Shown here one piece after another: positions 35,701-45,861 of a stretch of DNA of 64,000 nucleotides. Made by a program: the position numbers and the translations under genes. Location of the stretch: assembly GCF_037176765.1 (NCBI RefSeq), contig NC_090034.1, forward strand, positions 91,934,500-91,998,499, in the 5' to 3' direction. Positions within the stretch are counted from its first letter, which is position 1. Each line of letters starts with the position of its first letter. Source of the DNA: Anolis sagrei. Its lineage: Eukaryota > Chordata > Lepidosauria > Squamata > Anolidae. Below the pieces are notes generated by a model that saw only the letters and a program-made list of their open reading frames with translations, ran no database searches and had not been told where the DNA came from.

Positions 35701-37008
35701 TTATCTTTGAAGAAGAAGGCTTCAAGGTATGAATAGTGTGAATAAAGAATGATATTCTGAGCTTTTATATGGTGGAGGGCAGTTAACATTGTTACTTCCT
35801 CTATGCAGATTTTTTTTGGGTTGTGTCAGGTCATGTCCTTGCAGACAGCCAATTCTCTCACACCAGAAGCGACTTGCAGTTTCTCTATGCAGATAACATA
35901 ATAGAAGAACAGAGTATTCCCCACTGAAATCACTGGATTTTTCTTCCTTCTCCCAAAAATGGAGGGAGGGAACATTCATAGGTTGCATTTAAAGTTTGCA
36001 GGACACTGAGATGTTGAGTTAAAGCACTCCGTATGAAAGGATGACATCTCAAGATACCATAAAGAGATGTTTACTTGCTTGCACAAGAGCCAACGTATTT
36101 TGGTGTTGATGTTTAAGGTCTTTTGAGAGGTGGGACTATAAAAATGAGGAAAATCTTTATACATAACCATCATAAAATATGGAACCATTAAGTTACCTGT
36201 ACATTGCAGTAAAAGTTGTACATACTACCTAAATTTACCAATGTAACTGTCTTAAGGCCCTTCCACACAGCCATATAAGCCCAGAATATCAAGCCAGAAC
36301 ATTTCACAATATCTGCTTTGAACTGGGTTATCTTAGTCCACACTGCCACATATTACAACTCAAAGCAGAAAGTGGGGTTTTATTCAGCTGTGTGGAAGGG
36401 ATCTTTGCGGTGGTGGCAGCACTTGGACAATAGCCTTTTCAACTAACTGATCGAAGTGTTCTCCTTTCACCCTAGTCCTCAAATGCACTTGGAGCTATAT
36501 CTGTGTGCTTCCATATTATCCTTGCATGACCTGGGAGAAAAGAGGAAATAGCCTTTATGCTCCACACACACACACACACACACAGCATTACCACTTCATC
36601 TGCATATTTCTCAGAACAGCTGGATGACTCCTAGATGCATTCTTGCAGCCAGTCTTTGATAGAGAGCTCAGAACCTAGGTGCCCTTAGCTGCTTTGGTGC
36701 AACCATGGGTACAGACCTTGTGCAAGCAAATACAGCATACCTGACATTTTACATAGACTTCCATTGATGAAAGCTATGGTCAGCGTAAGCCATCTGGAGA
36801 GCCATGGACAAAGATTGTAGCATCCGTCAATTCTTGGTGGCTGCTTCCACCTCTGAAACTCCCTTTTATGGCAGATTAGACTGGTACTCTTCCTTGTCCT
36901 TCACCGGTAATTGGACACATTTTTATTTAAACATGCCTCTAATGTATAAGCAGGTATGGCTTTCTAGTTCGGCAAGTTTTACTTATCTTTTAACTTTGGT
37001 AACCTATC

Positions 37009-37049
<41 letters not shown>

Positions 37050-37664
37050 AACAACAACAACAACAACAAAACTTTATTTATATACCGCTCTATCTCCCTG
37101 AGGGGACTCAGAGCGGTTTCCAAGTAACATCATCAATACATACAGAATAAACAACATAAACATAAAATTAGCAAAGCAATATAAGCATAAAAAATCACAA
37201 CAGCACATATATATTTAAAATAATCCTGCCTGTTCAAGGCAATTTAAAAAGGTTGGGCTGAGGCTAGTGTAATTTCTAGAGGGCCCGGGAAATTAGATGA
37301 AATGCTATAGCAGGCAACAACAATAATAGGTATAGTCTATGGCTGTTCATTTCTGGGACCTAATAGGAGGAAGTGACCTAGATAAGTGGTAGAAAAAGAT
37401 AAGGCCATATTCAACAATATCTGGGGCTGAGATAGAACTAGTCGTTTTCAAAGGATTGTTTAAACCACCAAATCTTCAAGCTCTTACAAAAGGAGGGGAG
37501 GGATGGGGCCTGTCTTATTTCTCTAGGAAGGGCATTCCAGAGGTGGGGGGCCACCACCGAGAAGGCCCTCTCTCTCTCTCGTCCCCACCAACCGTGCTTG
37601 TGACGGTAGTAGGAGCGAGAGAAGGGCCTCCCCGGAAGATCTTAAAGTTTGCGCTGGTTCTATC

Positions 37665-37714
<50 letters not shown>

Positions 37715-38433
37715 ATATGTAGTTCACCCTTATCCAGAGAACACTGGACCTAGCCAATGACAGATATGGACCAAACTTAGCACAAAGAACCATCATGGCC
37801 AACAAGCGGGGTTTGGGGGTGATTGACCTGGGAATCTAGGAGTTGTAGTTCACCCTCATCCAGAGAACACAAAACCCAACTGACAACAGATCTCAATCAA
37901 ATGGCACACAGACCCAAGAAGGCCAACTTTGAATACTGGACAAATTTGGGGAGCATTCACCCATGATTCTGGGAATTGTTGTTCACCCCCACCAAACTGG
38001 GAATACCTAACACCCAAAACCAAACAATGCCTTTTTCAAATCACCCAGGCGTTGCTGGGTCCCCAAGCTAGTTGTTTATAAAAGCTGCTTTGAGTGCCAC
38101 TCTGGGAGGAGGGTGCCATGCAAAATAAACAGTTTCTATCCCCTGTCATTCTAGGTGGTGGCCAATGAGGAAGAGACCTACCAATATAAACAACACATCC
38201 CTGCTGAGAAAATACACTTCCTGCAGGTGGAAGGAAATGTGGAGCTTGAGTTTGTCAGTCTGCTGGATGAAAAGGACAGCCAGCCAGGAGATAAGATGCA
38301 GTCACCTGGCATGCTGCATTGCCCCAGGCGTTGCCGCCCAGTTTTATGTTGCAGGCCTTGCAGACCATGCGTGAGATGGTACTGTTATCGCTGTTACTGC
38401 GTTCCATGTCGCTGTGGCTGCCGCCGTTACTGA
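31543..38433 (+). CDS. Galectin B with long Cys/Arg-rich C-terminal tail (4 coding exons)
   Basis: Coding exons are 31543-31569, 32553-32641, 35525-35726 and 38155-38433, giving 198 residues. It is a tandem paralog of the galectin at 10.9 kb, with the same phases and roughly 70% identical by eye over the domain. It starts MAHVPEEKL. The domain includes LVRIRGSVPKDGK, LPFAKGQDFQLEF and FLQVEGNVELEF. The sugar site has eroded further: H-x-N-P-R reads F57-L-I-K-L61, V-x-N reads A68-L-K70, and the ring-stacking Trp is L77; only E80 is kept and Arg reads K82. Exon 3 is one codon shorter than in the first copy. The tail (residues 162-198) has 12 Cys and 10 Arg in 37 residues, with CCRPCRPC and YCYRCYCVPCRCGC, and ends RRY. 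The tail is strongly basic, so it could bind acidic partners or form disulfides like keratin-associated proteins; that is inference. The frame is open in all exons, so the gene looks functional. Confidence 0.9.
32666..32731. repeat. (ATCT)n microsatellite just after galectin B exon 2
   Basis: Starts 25 bp downstream of the exon 2 donor, so it lies very near a splice site. Galectin A lacks it. Confidence 0.9.
33239..34318. mobile_element. hAT element in galectin B intron 2
   Basis: Flanked by TAGACAAT on both sides (near 33229-33237 and 34320-34328). The ends pair as AGGGGTGTGC and GCACATTTCTAC. There is no transposase frame. Confidence 0.8.
34335..34505. mobile_element. Short MITE with long terminal inverted repeats
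   Basis: The left arm 'tcatcacactagagaatga' and its following 'atccactttaaatc' reappear as a near-perfect reverse complement at the right end. It lies between two hAT elements. Confidence 0.8.
34514..35041. mobile_element. hAT element rich in AACGAATCGATTCGTT-type palindromes
   Basis: Perfect target duplication GTAGATAA on both sides. Ends TAGGCCTGGG and CCCAGCCCTA. The interior repeats AACGAA/TTCGTT motifs many times, which gives a CpG-rich island in an AT-rich intron. Confidence 0.85.
35815..35895 (+). mobile_element. Fragment of a family 1 SINE in galectin B intron 3
   Basis: 'tccttgcagacagccaattc' and 'accagaagcgacttgcag' only. Confidence 0.65.
36254..36410. mobile_element. Short MITE in galectin B intron 3
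   Basis: Ends GGCCCTTCCACACAGC and GCTGTGTGGAAGGG are inverted. A split copy of the same family is at 59396-59465 and 60170-60250. Confidence 0.7.
37008..37049. repeat. (ATCT)n microsatellite
   Basis: Borders the L2 tail in galectin B intron 3. A second tract is at 37664-37711. Confidence 0.9.
37052..37660 (-). mobile_element. L2-type LINE 3' end in galectin B intron 3
   Basis: Starts (CAA)n with 'actttatttatataccgctc', then 'gaggggactcagagcggttt', and ends in the ORF carboxy region ('gagaaggccctctctctctc'). It is bounded by ATCT microsatellites. Confidence 0.7.
37664..37711. repeat. (ATCT)n microsatellite
   Basis: Second tract, on the other side of the L2 tail. Confidence 0.9.
37719..38071 (+). 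mobile_element. Helitron 3' portion in galectin B intron 3
   Basis: Ends 'cgttgctgggtccccaagCTAG' at 38071, with a 'tgtagttcaccctcatccag' body repeated twice. Confidence 0.65.
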
Positions 38434-38445
38434 TTTTATGGTGCA

Positions 38446-38673
38446 ATTAAAGAATTGGAGGCATGTGACCAATCCTCTGTCATGAAATCCTGCTTTCTCA
38501 CACTTTGCTACCTATGTAATCTAGTCCAACAGAATGTACCTGAAAAAAGATTTTTTTTTGCTATGAAAAATGACCAGATTGATTTCTATGAGCATTTATT
38601 CTCTCCACTCTCTCTGCCACTGCTTTGAATATGAGGATACTTGCAAAACCTGTCATCATTATACATGAATAAA
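38446..38673 (+). terminator. Galectin B polyadenylation signals
   Basis: A variant ATTAAA at 38446-38451 sits where galectin A has AATAAA. A canonical AATAAA at 38668-38673 matches the distal signal of A. Confidence 0.65.
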
Positions 38674-38875
38674 CAGCATTGCTTGTTGGCATGAATCACA
38701 GAGACTGGACTTTATTTCTGGAATTAGGGAGTATTCCTGATCATGGAATCAAACTCAGTTTTTCCCTAAATGTACTGAAGTCACCTTTCTAAAAATCTAA
38801 AGAGTGTGTCTGGCTATGGCACCACCACACACTCCGTGTTTTGTTTATTCTAGATGGAACTAGGGAGCCCCCAGT

Positions 38876-39198
38876 GGTGCAGTCAGTTAAACCGCTGAGC
38901 TGCTGAACTTGCTGACCAAAAGGTCGGAGGTTCGAATCCAGGGAGTGGGGTGAGCTCCTGCTGTTAGCACCAGCTTCTGCCAACCTAGCAGTTTGAAAAC
39001 ATGCAAATGTGAGTAGATCAATAGGTACCGTTGGGTGGGAAGGTAATGGTGCTCCATGCAGTTATGCTGGTCACATGACCTTGGAGGTGTCTACAGACAA
39101 CGCTGGCTCTTTGGCTTAGCAATGGGGATGAGCACCACCCCCCAGAGTAGGACATGAATAGACTTAATGTCAAGGGGAAACCTTTATCTTTGCCTTAG
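38876..39198 (+). mobile_element. tRNA-derived SINE (family 2)
   Basis: Starts 'gtggtgcagtcagttaaacc', with a perfect RNA polymerase III B box GGTTCGAATCC at 38929-38939, and ends '...gacttaatgtcaagggg'. The inverted paralog at 44.3-44.5 kb lacks it. Confidence 0.85.
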
Positions 39199-39714
39199 AT
39201 GGAACTAGTAGGTACTATGAATTAAACTCTTGAAGTGAGAGCACAACATAAACCCCCTCAACATTGGATAAACATCCTAACAGAATAAAATATTGGTTTT
39301 GCAAGAGTTAGAACAAAAAAACCCCCTATTTCTCTTTGAGATTAGCTTTATTTGGGTATCAGTTGGGTGGTTTGAAACACCACCAAGCTTTGACACCCCT
39401 AAAATCCCTGGTTGCCATCCTTGCATAGAAAGGACCAAGTGAGAAAAGTAGACATTCCTGTTTATTTGGAGACAGTCCATATAAAGAAGGCCACTGGAAA
39501 ACTAGGAGTATTGCTATGTAGAGATTCTCAATGCCAACTAGAACTCCACTTCCTTCATATGAGGAGAGCAACAATGGGGCATGATGGGTCTGGGTGTCTA
39601 TGTGGTTCATGTGCTGATTCAACACAGAAAAAGTAACACCTCAATATAGCTAGAGACTGCTCAGCAAAAAGAAGACAACAAGCAAGGATGTATTTTGAAG
39701 GCCTTAATCACTGA

Positions 39715-39905
39715 GCTGTTGTGTGTTTTCCAGGCTGTATGGCCATATTCCTGAAGCATTCTCTCCTGACGTTTCACCTGCATCTATGACAGGCATCCAC
39801 AGAGGTTGTGAGGTCTGACCTCACAACCTCTGAGGATGTCTGCCACAGATGCAGGAGAAATGTCAGGAGAGAATGCTTCAGGAACATGGCCACAACACAC
39901 AACAA
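39715..39905. mobile_element. Penelope-like terminal palindrome
   Basis: Two ends joined head to head: 'ccacagaggttgtgaggtc' followed at once by its complement at 39815-39835. Confidence 0.65.
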
Positions 39906-39991
39906 TCAAGTAAGGCTTTGATCTATTGCTTGTAATAAATGTCATTCAAATAAGGCTGGAATCTTCTTTTTAAAAGCAAGAGAACAACTAG

Positions 39992-40145
39992 GGGCCCTTC
40001 CAGACAGGCCCTATATCCCAGTAACTGATCCCCGGTTTTCTCTTTATTCCAGATTACCTGACAATGCAAACTCACATAATACAGTTTAAAGCAGAAAACC
40101 TGGGATCAGATCATGGGATATAGGGCCTGTCTGGAAGGGTCCTAG
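39992..40145. mobile_element. Short palindromic MITE
   Basis: Starts AGGGGCCCTTCCAGACAGGC and ends as its near-perfect reverse complement. A related element is at 36254-36410. Confidence 0.7.
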
Positions 40146-40146
40146 G

Positions 40147-40362
40147 GTGCTTCTACACTGAAGATACCACTTTAACTCCTATGGCTCAATGCTGTCAAAT
40201 CATTAGAGTTACAGTTGTATCAGGTCTATAGCCTACTCTGCCAAAAAGTGCTGGTAGCCTCACCAAACTCTACATCCCAGGATTTCATAGTATTTTGCCA
40301 TGGGAATTAAAGTGGTGTCAAACTGCATGGATTGTTCAGTATAAAGCCAGCTTAGGACAACA
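40147..40362. mobile_element. MITE related to the one at 12649
   Basis: Inverted arms around 'gtgcttctacactgaag' and 'ttcagtataaagccagc', with 'agtggtgtcaaactgcatg' inside. Confidence 0.5.
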
Positions 40363-40462
40363 CCCTACAAATTTATAAAATGTTTCTTGATTTGGTTGAT
40401 GTATTTGCCTAGGCAAGAATATTCTCAGGCATTATTGCATTAAACTAGAGTTTGTGTTAAGA

Positions 40463-41312
40463 GAATGTTTCTCAACCTTCCTTATGCTGTGACCCCTTAA
40501 TACAGCTCCTCATATTGTGGTGACCTCCAACCATAACATTATTTTTCTTGTTACTTCAGAACTGTAATTTTGCTACTGTTATGAATTGTAATGTAAATAT
40601 CTGATACGCAGGATGTATTTTCATTCACTGGACCAACATTGACTCAAACATCTAATACCCCCACATTTGAATACAGGTGGGGCTGGGGGGATTGATTTTG
40701 TCATTTGGGAGTTTTAGTTGCTGGGATTTATAGTTCACCAACAATCAAAGAGCATTCTGAACTCCACCAATGATGGAACTGCACATAGAACTCCCATGAT
40801 GAACAGAAAATCCTGGAAGAGTTTGGTGGGCATTGACCTTGAGTTTTGGAGTTGTAGTTCACCTACATCCAGAGCACTGTGCACTCAAACAATGATGGAT
40901 CTGGACCAAACTTGGCACGAGTACTCAATATGCCCAAATGTGAACACTGGTGGAATTTGGGGAAAACAGACCTTGACATTTGGAAGTTGTAGTTGCTGGG
41001 ATTTATAGTTCACCTACAATCAACGAGCACTCTGAAACCAGCCAACAATGGATCTGCACCAAACTTGGCATGACCAACACTGAATACTGGTGGGGTTGAG
41101 GGGGCTGTTTTTGAATTCTGGGAGTTGTAGTTCACCAACACCAAAAAGGAAGAGAAGGACAGGCAGAGAGCTCTTCAGCCTTCTCTACCAAAAGGGTTCC
41201 TAAGACCATCAGAAATTATATGTTCTCTGATGGTGTTTACAGACCCCTCTCAACCCCCCCCCCCCCCCAATGACCCTCCCAGGGGACCCAACCCCCAGGT
41301 TGAGAAACACTG
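40463..41312 (+). mobile_element. SPIN-like hAT element, long form
   Basis: Left end 'gtttctcaaccttcc' and right end 'ggttgagaaacactg', with flanks tgttaaga and tattaagg (6 of 8 positions). It shares a 'ccaaaaaggaagagaagga' internal block with the copy at 196-1097. Confidence 0.8.
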
Positions 41313-41565
41313 TATTAAGGAGAACTCAGACTTCTCATACAAGAACAAACAGCTGGAAAGTCTACAGACAGAGAGAGACATAAGAATGGTACTTATCCAT
41401 CGTGGCTGAATCCTATGGAATTCTGTAGCTTCATGAAATACTAGAGCTTTCTGTTTGAAGATTCTAAATATCCTCTCCAAAACTGTAAATCCAGCAATGA
41501 ATATGGGCTTATATTGCTAGAAGTATGTAGTGCTCAAAGGGCACCTGATTTTTGTGACCGTAGCC

Positions 41566-42890
41566 TTATGGCAAGTTCTTGGTGGTATGGGCATACCAAA
41601 TCACCCTGTCTCTCTCCTGAGGAATCTGTTTAAGGACCAAGTAGCAACAGTAAGAACTGACTGTGGAACAACCGACTGGTTCAAGATTGGGAAAGGCATA
41701 TGGCAGGGTTGTATACTCTCACCCAACCTATTCAACTTGCATGCAGAACACAACATGCAACGTGCGGGGCTTGATGAATGCAAGGCTAGGGTAAAAATTG
41801 CTGGAAGAAACATTAACAATCTTGTATATGCAGATGACACCACTTCGATGTCCGAAAGCGAGGAGGAGCTGAGGAGCCTTCTAATCAAGGTGAAAGAAGA
41901 AAGTGCAAAAGCTGGGTTGCAACTAAACATAAAAAAACCCCAAGATTATGGCAACAAGAATGATAGACAACTGGGAAACAGAGGGAGAAAACGTGGAGGC
42001 AGTGAAAGACTTTGTATTTCTAGGTGCAAAGATCACTGCAGATGCAGACTGCAGCCAGGAAATCAGAAGATCTTTACTTCTTGGGAGGGGGGCAATGACC
42101 AATCTCGATAAAATAGTGAAGAGTAGAGACATCACACTGGCAACCAAGATCCGCATAGTTAAAGCAATGGTATTCCCTGTAGTCAGGCATGTAGCTAGGG
42201 GGGGAGCTTGAGGGGCTTCAGCCCCTCCCCCCAAAATTCTCCTGGTGGTCCGCGAGAAGACCTTACTGGTAAATTATTTAAACTGTTATGTTTACTCATA
42301 TCATGATCTGATCACCATGCTCAATATATCCCATATGCATGGGGGTATTGGGATAACGATACAAAAGGTTTGCTAGGGTAGACCCTCTTTCACTCAGACT
42401 CAGCCCCCCACCCCCAAATCAAACTCAGCTCCCCCCGAATCAAAATCCTGGCTACAGGCCTGCCTGTAGTAACCTATGGATGTGAGAGCTGGACCTTAGG
42501 GAAGGCTGAGCAAAGGAAGATAGATGCTTTTGAACTGTGGTGTTGGAGGAAAGTTCTGAGAGTGCCTTGGACTGCCAGAAGATCCAACCAGTCCATCCTC
42601 CAGGAAATAAAGCCCGGCTGCTCATTGGAGGGAAGGATACTAGAGACAAAGTTGAAGTACTTTGGCCACATCATGAGAAGAAAGAAAAGCTCAGAGAAGA
42701 CAATGATGCTGGGGAAAATGGAAGGAAGAAGAGGGGCCGACCAAGGGGAAGATGGATGGATGGCATCCTTGAAGTGACTGGATTGACCTTAAAGAAGCTG
42801 GGGGTAGTGATGGCCAACAGGGAGCTCTGGCGTGGGCTGGTCCATGAGGTCACAAAGAGTCGGAAACGACTGAACGAATGAACAACAATC
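41566..42890 (+). mobile_element. BovB (RTE) LINE, 5' truncated, with MITE insertion
   Basis: Shows GCILSPNLFNLHAEHNM, an intact YADDTTSMSESEEEL loop, FVFLGAKITADADCSQEI and a 3' end 'gagtcggaaacgactgaacg'. The hAT MITE at 42184-42462 interrupts it. The frame is broken. Confidence 0.88.
42184..42462. mobile_element. Small hAT MITE inside BovB
   Basis: Perfect 8-bp duplication CCTGTAGT at 42176-42183 and 42463-42470. The interior matches the MITE at 11991 in reverse orientation ('catatcatgatctgatcacc'). Confidence 0.9.
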
Positions 42891-43520
42891 CTTTCACCTG
42901 ATTTTTTTATGGGACAGGAATAGGGGCTGCACTACTAGGAAAGATTTTGAAAAAGGCAACATCTCCCTGTCTTCCTTTCATACACACCCATATATACACA
43001 AGAACAAAATGGAAAAGGATTGTGAAGCACTTTGAGAGTTGTATAATGACTAGCAGTTTGAAGAGGAAAGGTATCGCCTCAATAAAGAACAAAGTTGGCC
43101 AAAGAATACCAGGAAGATTGAAACTTTTTTTTTTGCTTTGATGAGACTACCGACCTTGCCCCTCCCTGTGAAAATAAGGTCCCATAAGTAAGAGAGCCAT
43201 AGGGCCCTAGGAATTTATTTCCAAGAGTTTCCTTCACCAACGAGATAGGAGGAGGCAATTTTGGGACAGGTAAGAAGATAAGATATAGATTTCTGTAGAA
43301 CAGAAAATAAGCCTTTTTCCAATTGCTTGAAGATCAGTTCCTGTTGTTTGGGCTTGGCCTCAATTAAACTGCCCTGAGTGCTCATTGGGAGAGATGGTGG
43401 TGGGGAAGAAAGATGATGATGATTATGATTATTATTTTGCTGCCTGAATTAAATGAAGGGAGATTTCTTAGAGGCAAATTTAGAAACTCATTTAATTCTG
43501 CACTAGACCTGAGTATAGAA

Positions 43521-44013
43521 CAGCATTTCTCAACCTGGGGGGGCGGGCACGAGGTAGTGCCAGAGGGGTCACCAAAAACCATCAGAAAAGACAGTATTTT
43601 CTGTTGGTCATGGGGGTTCTGTGTGGGAAGTTTGGCCCAATTCTATCATTGGTGGGGTTCAGAACGCTCTTTGATTGTAGGTGAACTATAGAGCCCAGCA
43701 ACTACAACTCCCAAATGTCAAGGTCTATTTCCCCCAAACTCCACTAGTGTTCGCATTTGGGCATATAGAGTATTTATGCCAACTTTGGTCCATTGTTTGA
43801 GTCCACAGTGCTCTCTGTTGTAGGTGAACTGCAATGCCTAAACTCAAGGTCAATGCCCACCAAACCCTTCCAGTATTTTCTATTGATCATGGGAGTTCTG
43901 TGTGCCAAGCTTGGTTCAATTACATCGTTGGTGGAGTTCAGAATGCTCTTTGATTGTAGGTGAACTATAAATCCCAGGAACTGCAACTCCCAAATGACAA
44001 AATCAATCCCTAC

Positions 44014-44044
<31 letters not shown>

Positions 44045-44248
44045 CATAACCCTACCAATATTCAGATTTGGGTTTATTGGGTATGGATGAAAATGCATCC
44101 TGCATATCAGATATTTACACGACGATTCAGAACAGTAGCAAAATTACAGTGATGAAGTAGCAACGAAAATAATTTTATAGTTGAGGGTCACCACGACATG
44201 AGGGACTGTATTAAGGGGTCGCGGCATTAGAAAGGTTGAGAAAGACTG
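43521..44248 (-). mobile_element. SPIN-like hAT element
   Basis: Both ends are present in reverse orientation, flanked by gtatagaa and gtgtagag. It contains a C-run followed by an AC microsatellite near 44013-44043. Confidence 0.8.
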
Positions 44249-44279
44249 GTGTAGAGGAAGAGAGATGTGTACTTTCTGT

Positions 44280-44545
44280 CTTGTTTCAAGGTGTTTTCCA
44301 TTTTTTGGGATCTAAGTCTTGCAAAACAGATATGTTATTCTATCCTAGGAATGTTGATGGGGTTTATGTTGTGCTCTCACTTGAAGGGTTTAGCTCATAG
44401 TACCTACTAGTTCCATCTAGAATAGACAAAACCCGGAGCATGTGGGAATGCCATAGTCAGACACACTCTTTAGATTTTTAGGAAGATGACTTCAGTACAT
44501 TTAGGGAAAAAACTGAGTTTGAACCCATGATCAGGAATACTACAA
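44280..44545 (-). repeat. Inverted copy of the flank downstream of galectin B
   Basis: This is the reverse complement of 38740-38875 joined to 39198-39295. It includes the 'ctaaagagtgtgtctggc' block and the 'gagagcacaacataaaccccc' block. It lacks the SINE at 38876-39198, so that insertion came after the duplication. Confidence 0.75.
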
Positions 44546-44671
44546 GAGAAAGAAGCTGGATGGGAGTTTCAAATGGTTCCAATAAAAGGGGAAATAGGAG
44601 GTATCCAAAGAATCTAGAATGGATATATAAGGAATTTTCAGTTGGCTAAGATTTTAGCGGAGTGTCTATAG

Positions 44672-45076
44672 CAGTGTTTCTCAACCTTCCTAATGCTGCA
44701 AGCCCTTAATACAGTTCCTCATGTTATACTGACCCCCAACCATAAAATTATTTTCATTGCTACTTCATAACTGTTATTTTGCTACTGTTATAAATTGCAA
44801 TGTAAATATCTGATATGCAGGACATATTTTCATTCACTGGACCAGATTTGGCACCAATACCCAATACACCCAAATTTGAATACTGGTGGGGTTGAGCGGG
44901 CGGGGTGGTGGTTGGGGGGATTGATTTTGTTATTTGGAAGTTGTAGCTGTTGGGATTTTTAGTTAACCCAAAATCTAAGAGCATTCTGAACTCCACCAAA
45001 AATGGAATTGAACCAAACTTGGCACACAGAACTCCCATGACCAAGAGAAAAGGGTTTGGTGGGTATCGATCTTGAG
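44672..45076 (+). mobile_element. SPIN-like hAT element, 3' truncated
   Basis: A clear left end ('cagtgtttctcaaccttcct') and the first half of the core. The sequence leaves the family near 45076. Confidence 0.7.
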
Positions 45077-45224
45077 GAATAGAGCTGATCTGATCTCTCT
45101 TTTTCCTTCCTCCTTTCCTCCTGGGGATGTTTCGCTGGGGGAAGAGAAGGTAGAGAGGGAACATGAGAACCATGTTTTAAGATTTCAAAGGGGGTCCCAT
45201 TGAAGAGGAAGGGGAATACTGACT

Positions 45225-45492
45225 TTCTGCTGCCCTAGAGACCAGGGCACAAGGGAGCAATGGGTTCAAATGGCAGGGAAAGAGATTTGACTGAAGAGAT
45301 TAGGAAGAACTTCTTGAAAGTAAGAGCTGTCAGAGAGTGGCATAGGCTGCCTCGGAATGTGTTAGTCTCTCCTTCTCTGGAGGCTTTTCTGCAGAGGCTG
45401 TCTATCGGGAGTTCTTTGATTGTACCTTCTTGCATGGCAGGGGGTTGCACTGGATGGCCCTTGGGGATCTCTTCCAACTCTAGGATTCTATA
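45225..45492 (+). mobile_element. CR1 3' end fragment
   Basis: EIRKNFLKVRAVREWHRLPR followed by 'ggggttgcactggatggccc' and 'tcttccaactctaggattc'. Confidence 0.75.
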
Positions 45493-45861
45493 TCAGGAGT
45501 AAGCAATACGGGGTTTAATAGATGCACTTTTTTCTCTCCCATCCACCATCTCATCCTGACTAAGGCTAACCCTTTTGGGATCCAAATGTTTCTTGTCTTT
45601 CCTTCACTTTCTGCCTCTGAAAAAGAAGGGGAAGAAAGGGCAGGAAGAGGACTTGGAGAAAACTCCCTCCCTCCCAGCACACCTACCCTACTCTGGCCTG
45701 CCATGCGGCCCCCAAGTTAGAAAGTTTGCCCATGCTTGGGTCTAAATCACCTGAAAACTGGCCTGAAGTTGGGACCATTTTGGGGAGCACTGAGAGTCTT
45801 CAGAGGTGTTTCAGAATGTGGAAATGCAAACTCTGTAGCTATATGCAACTCACAAGTTCAT

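Noticed and set aside
32666-37711. Spaced ATCT repeats considered as a CRISPR-like array
   Set aside because: They are uninterrupted microsatellites without unique spacers, in a vertebrate genome.
38929-38939. Possible tRNA gene at the B box
   Set aside because: The B box belongs to a SINE head; no complete cloverleaf is visible.
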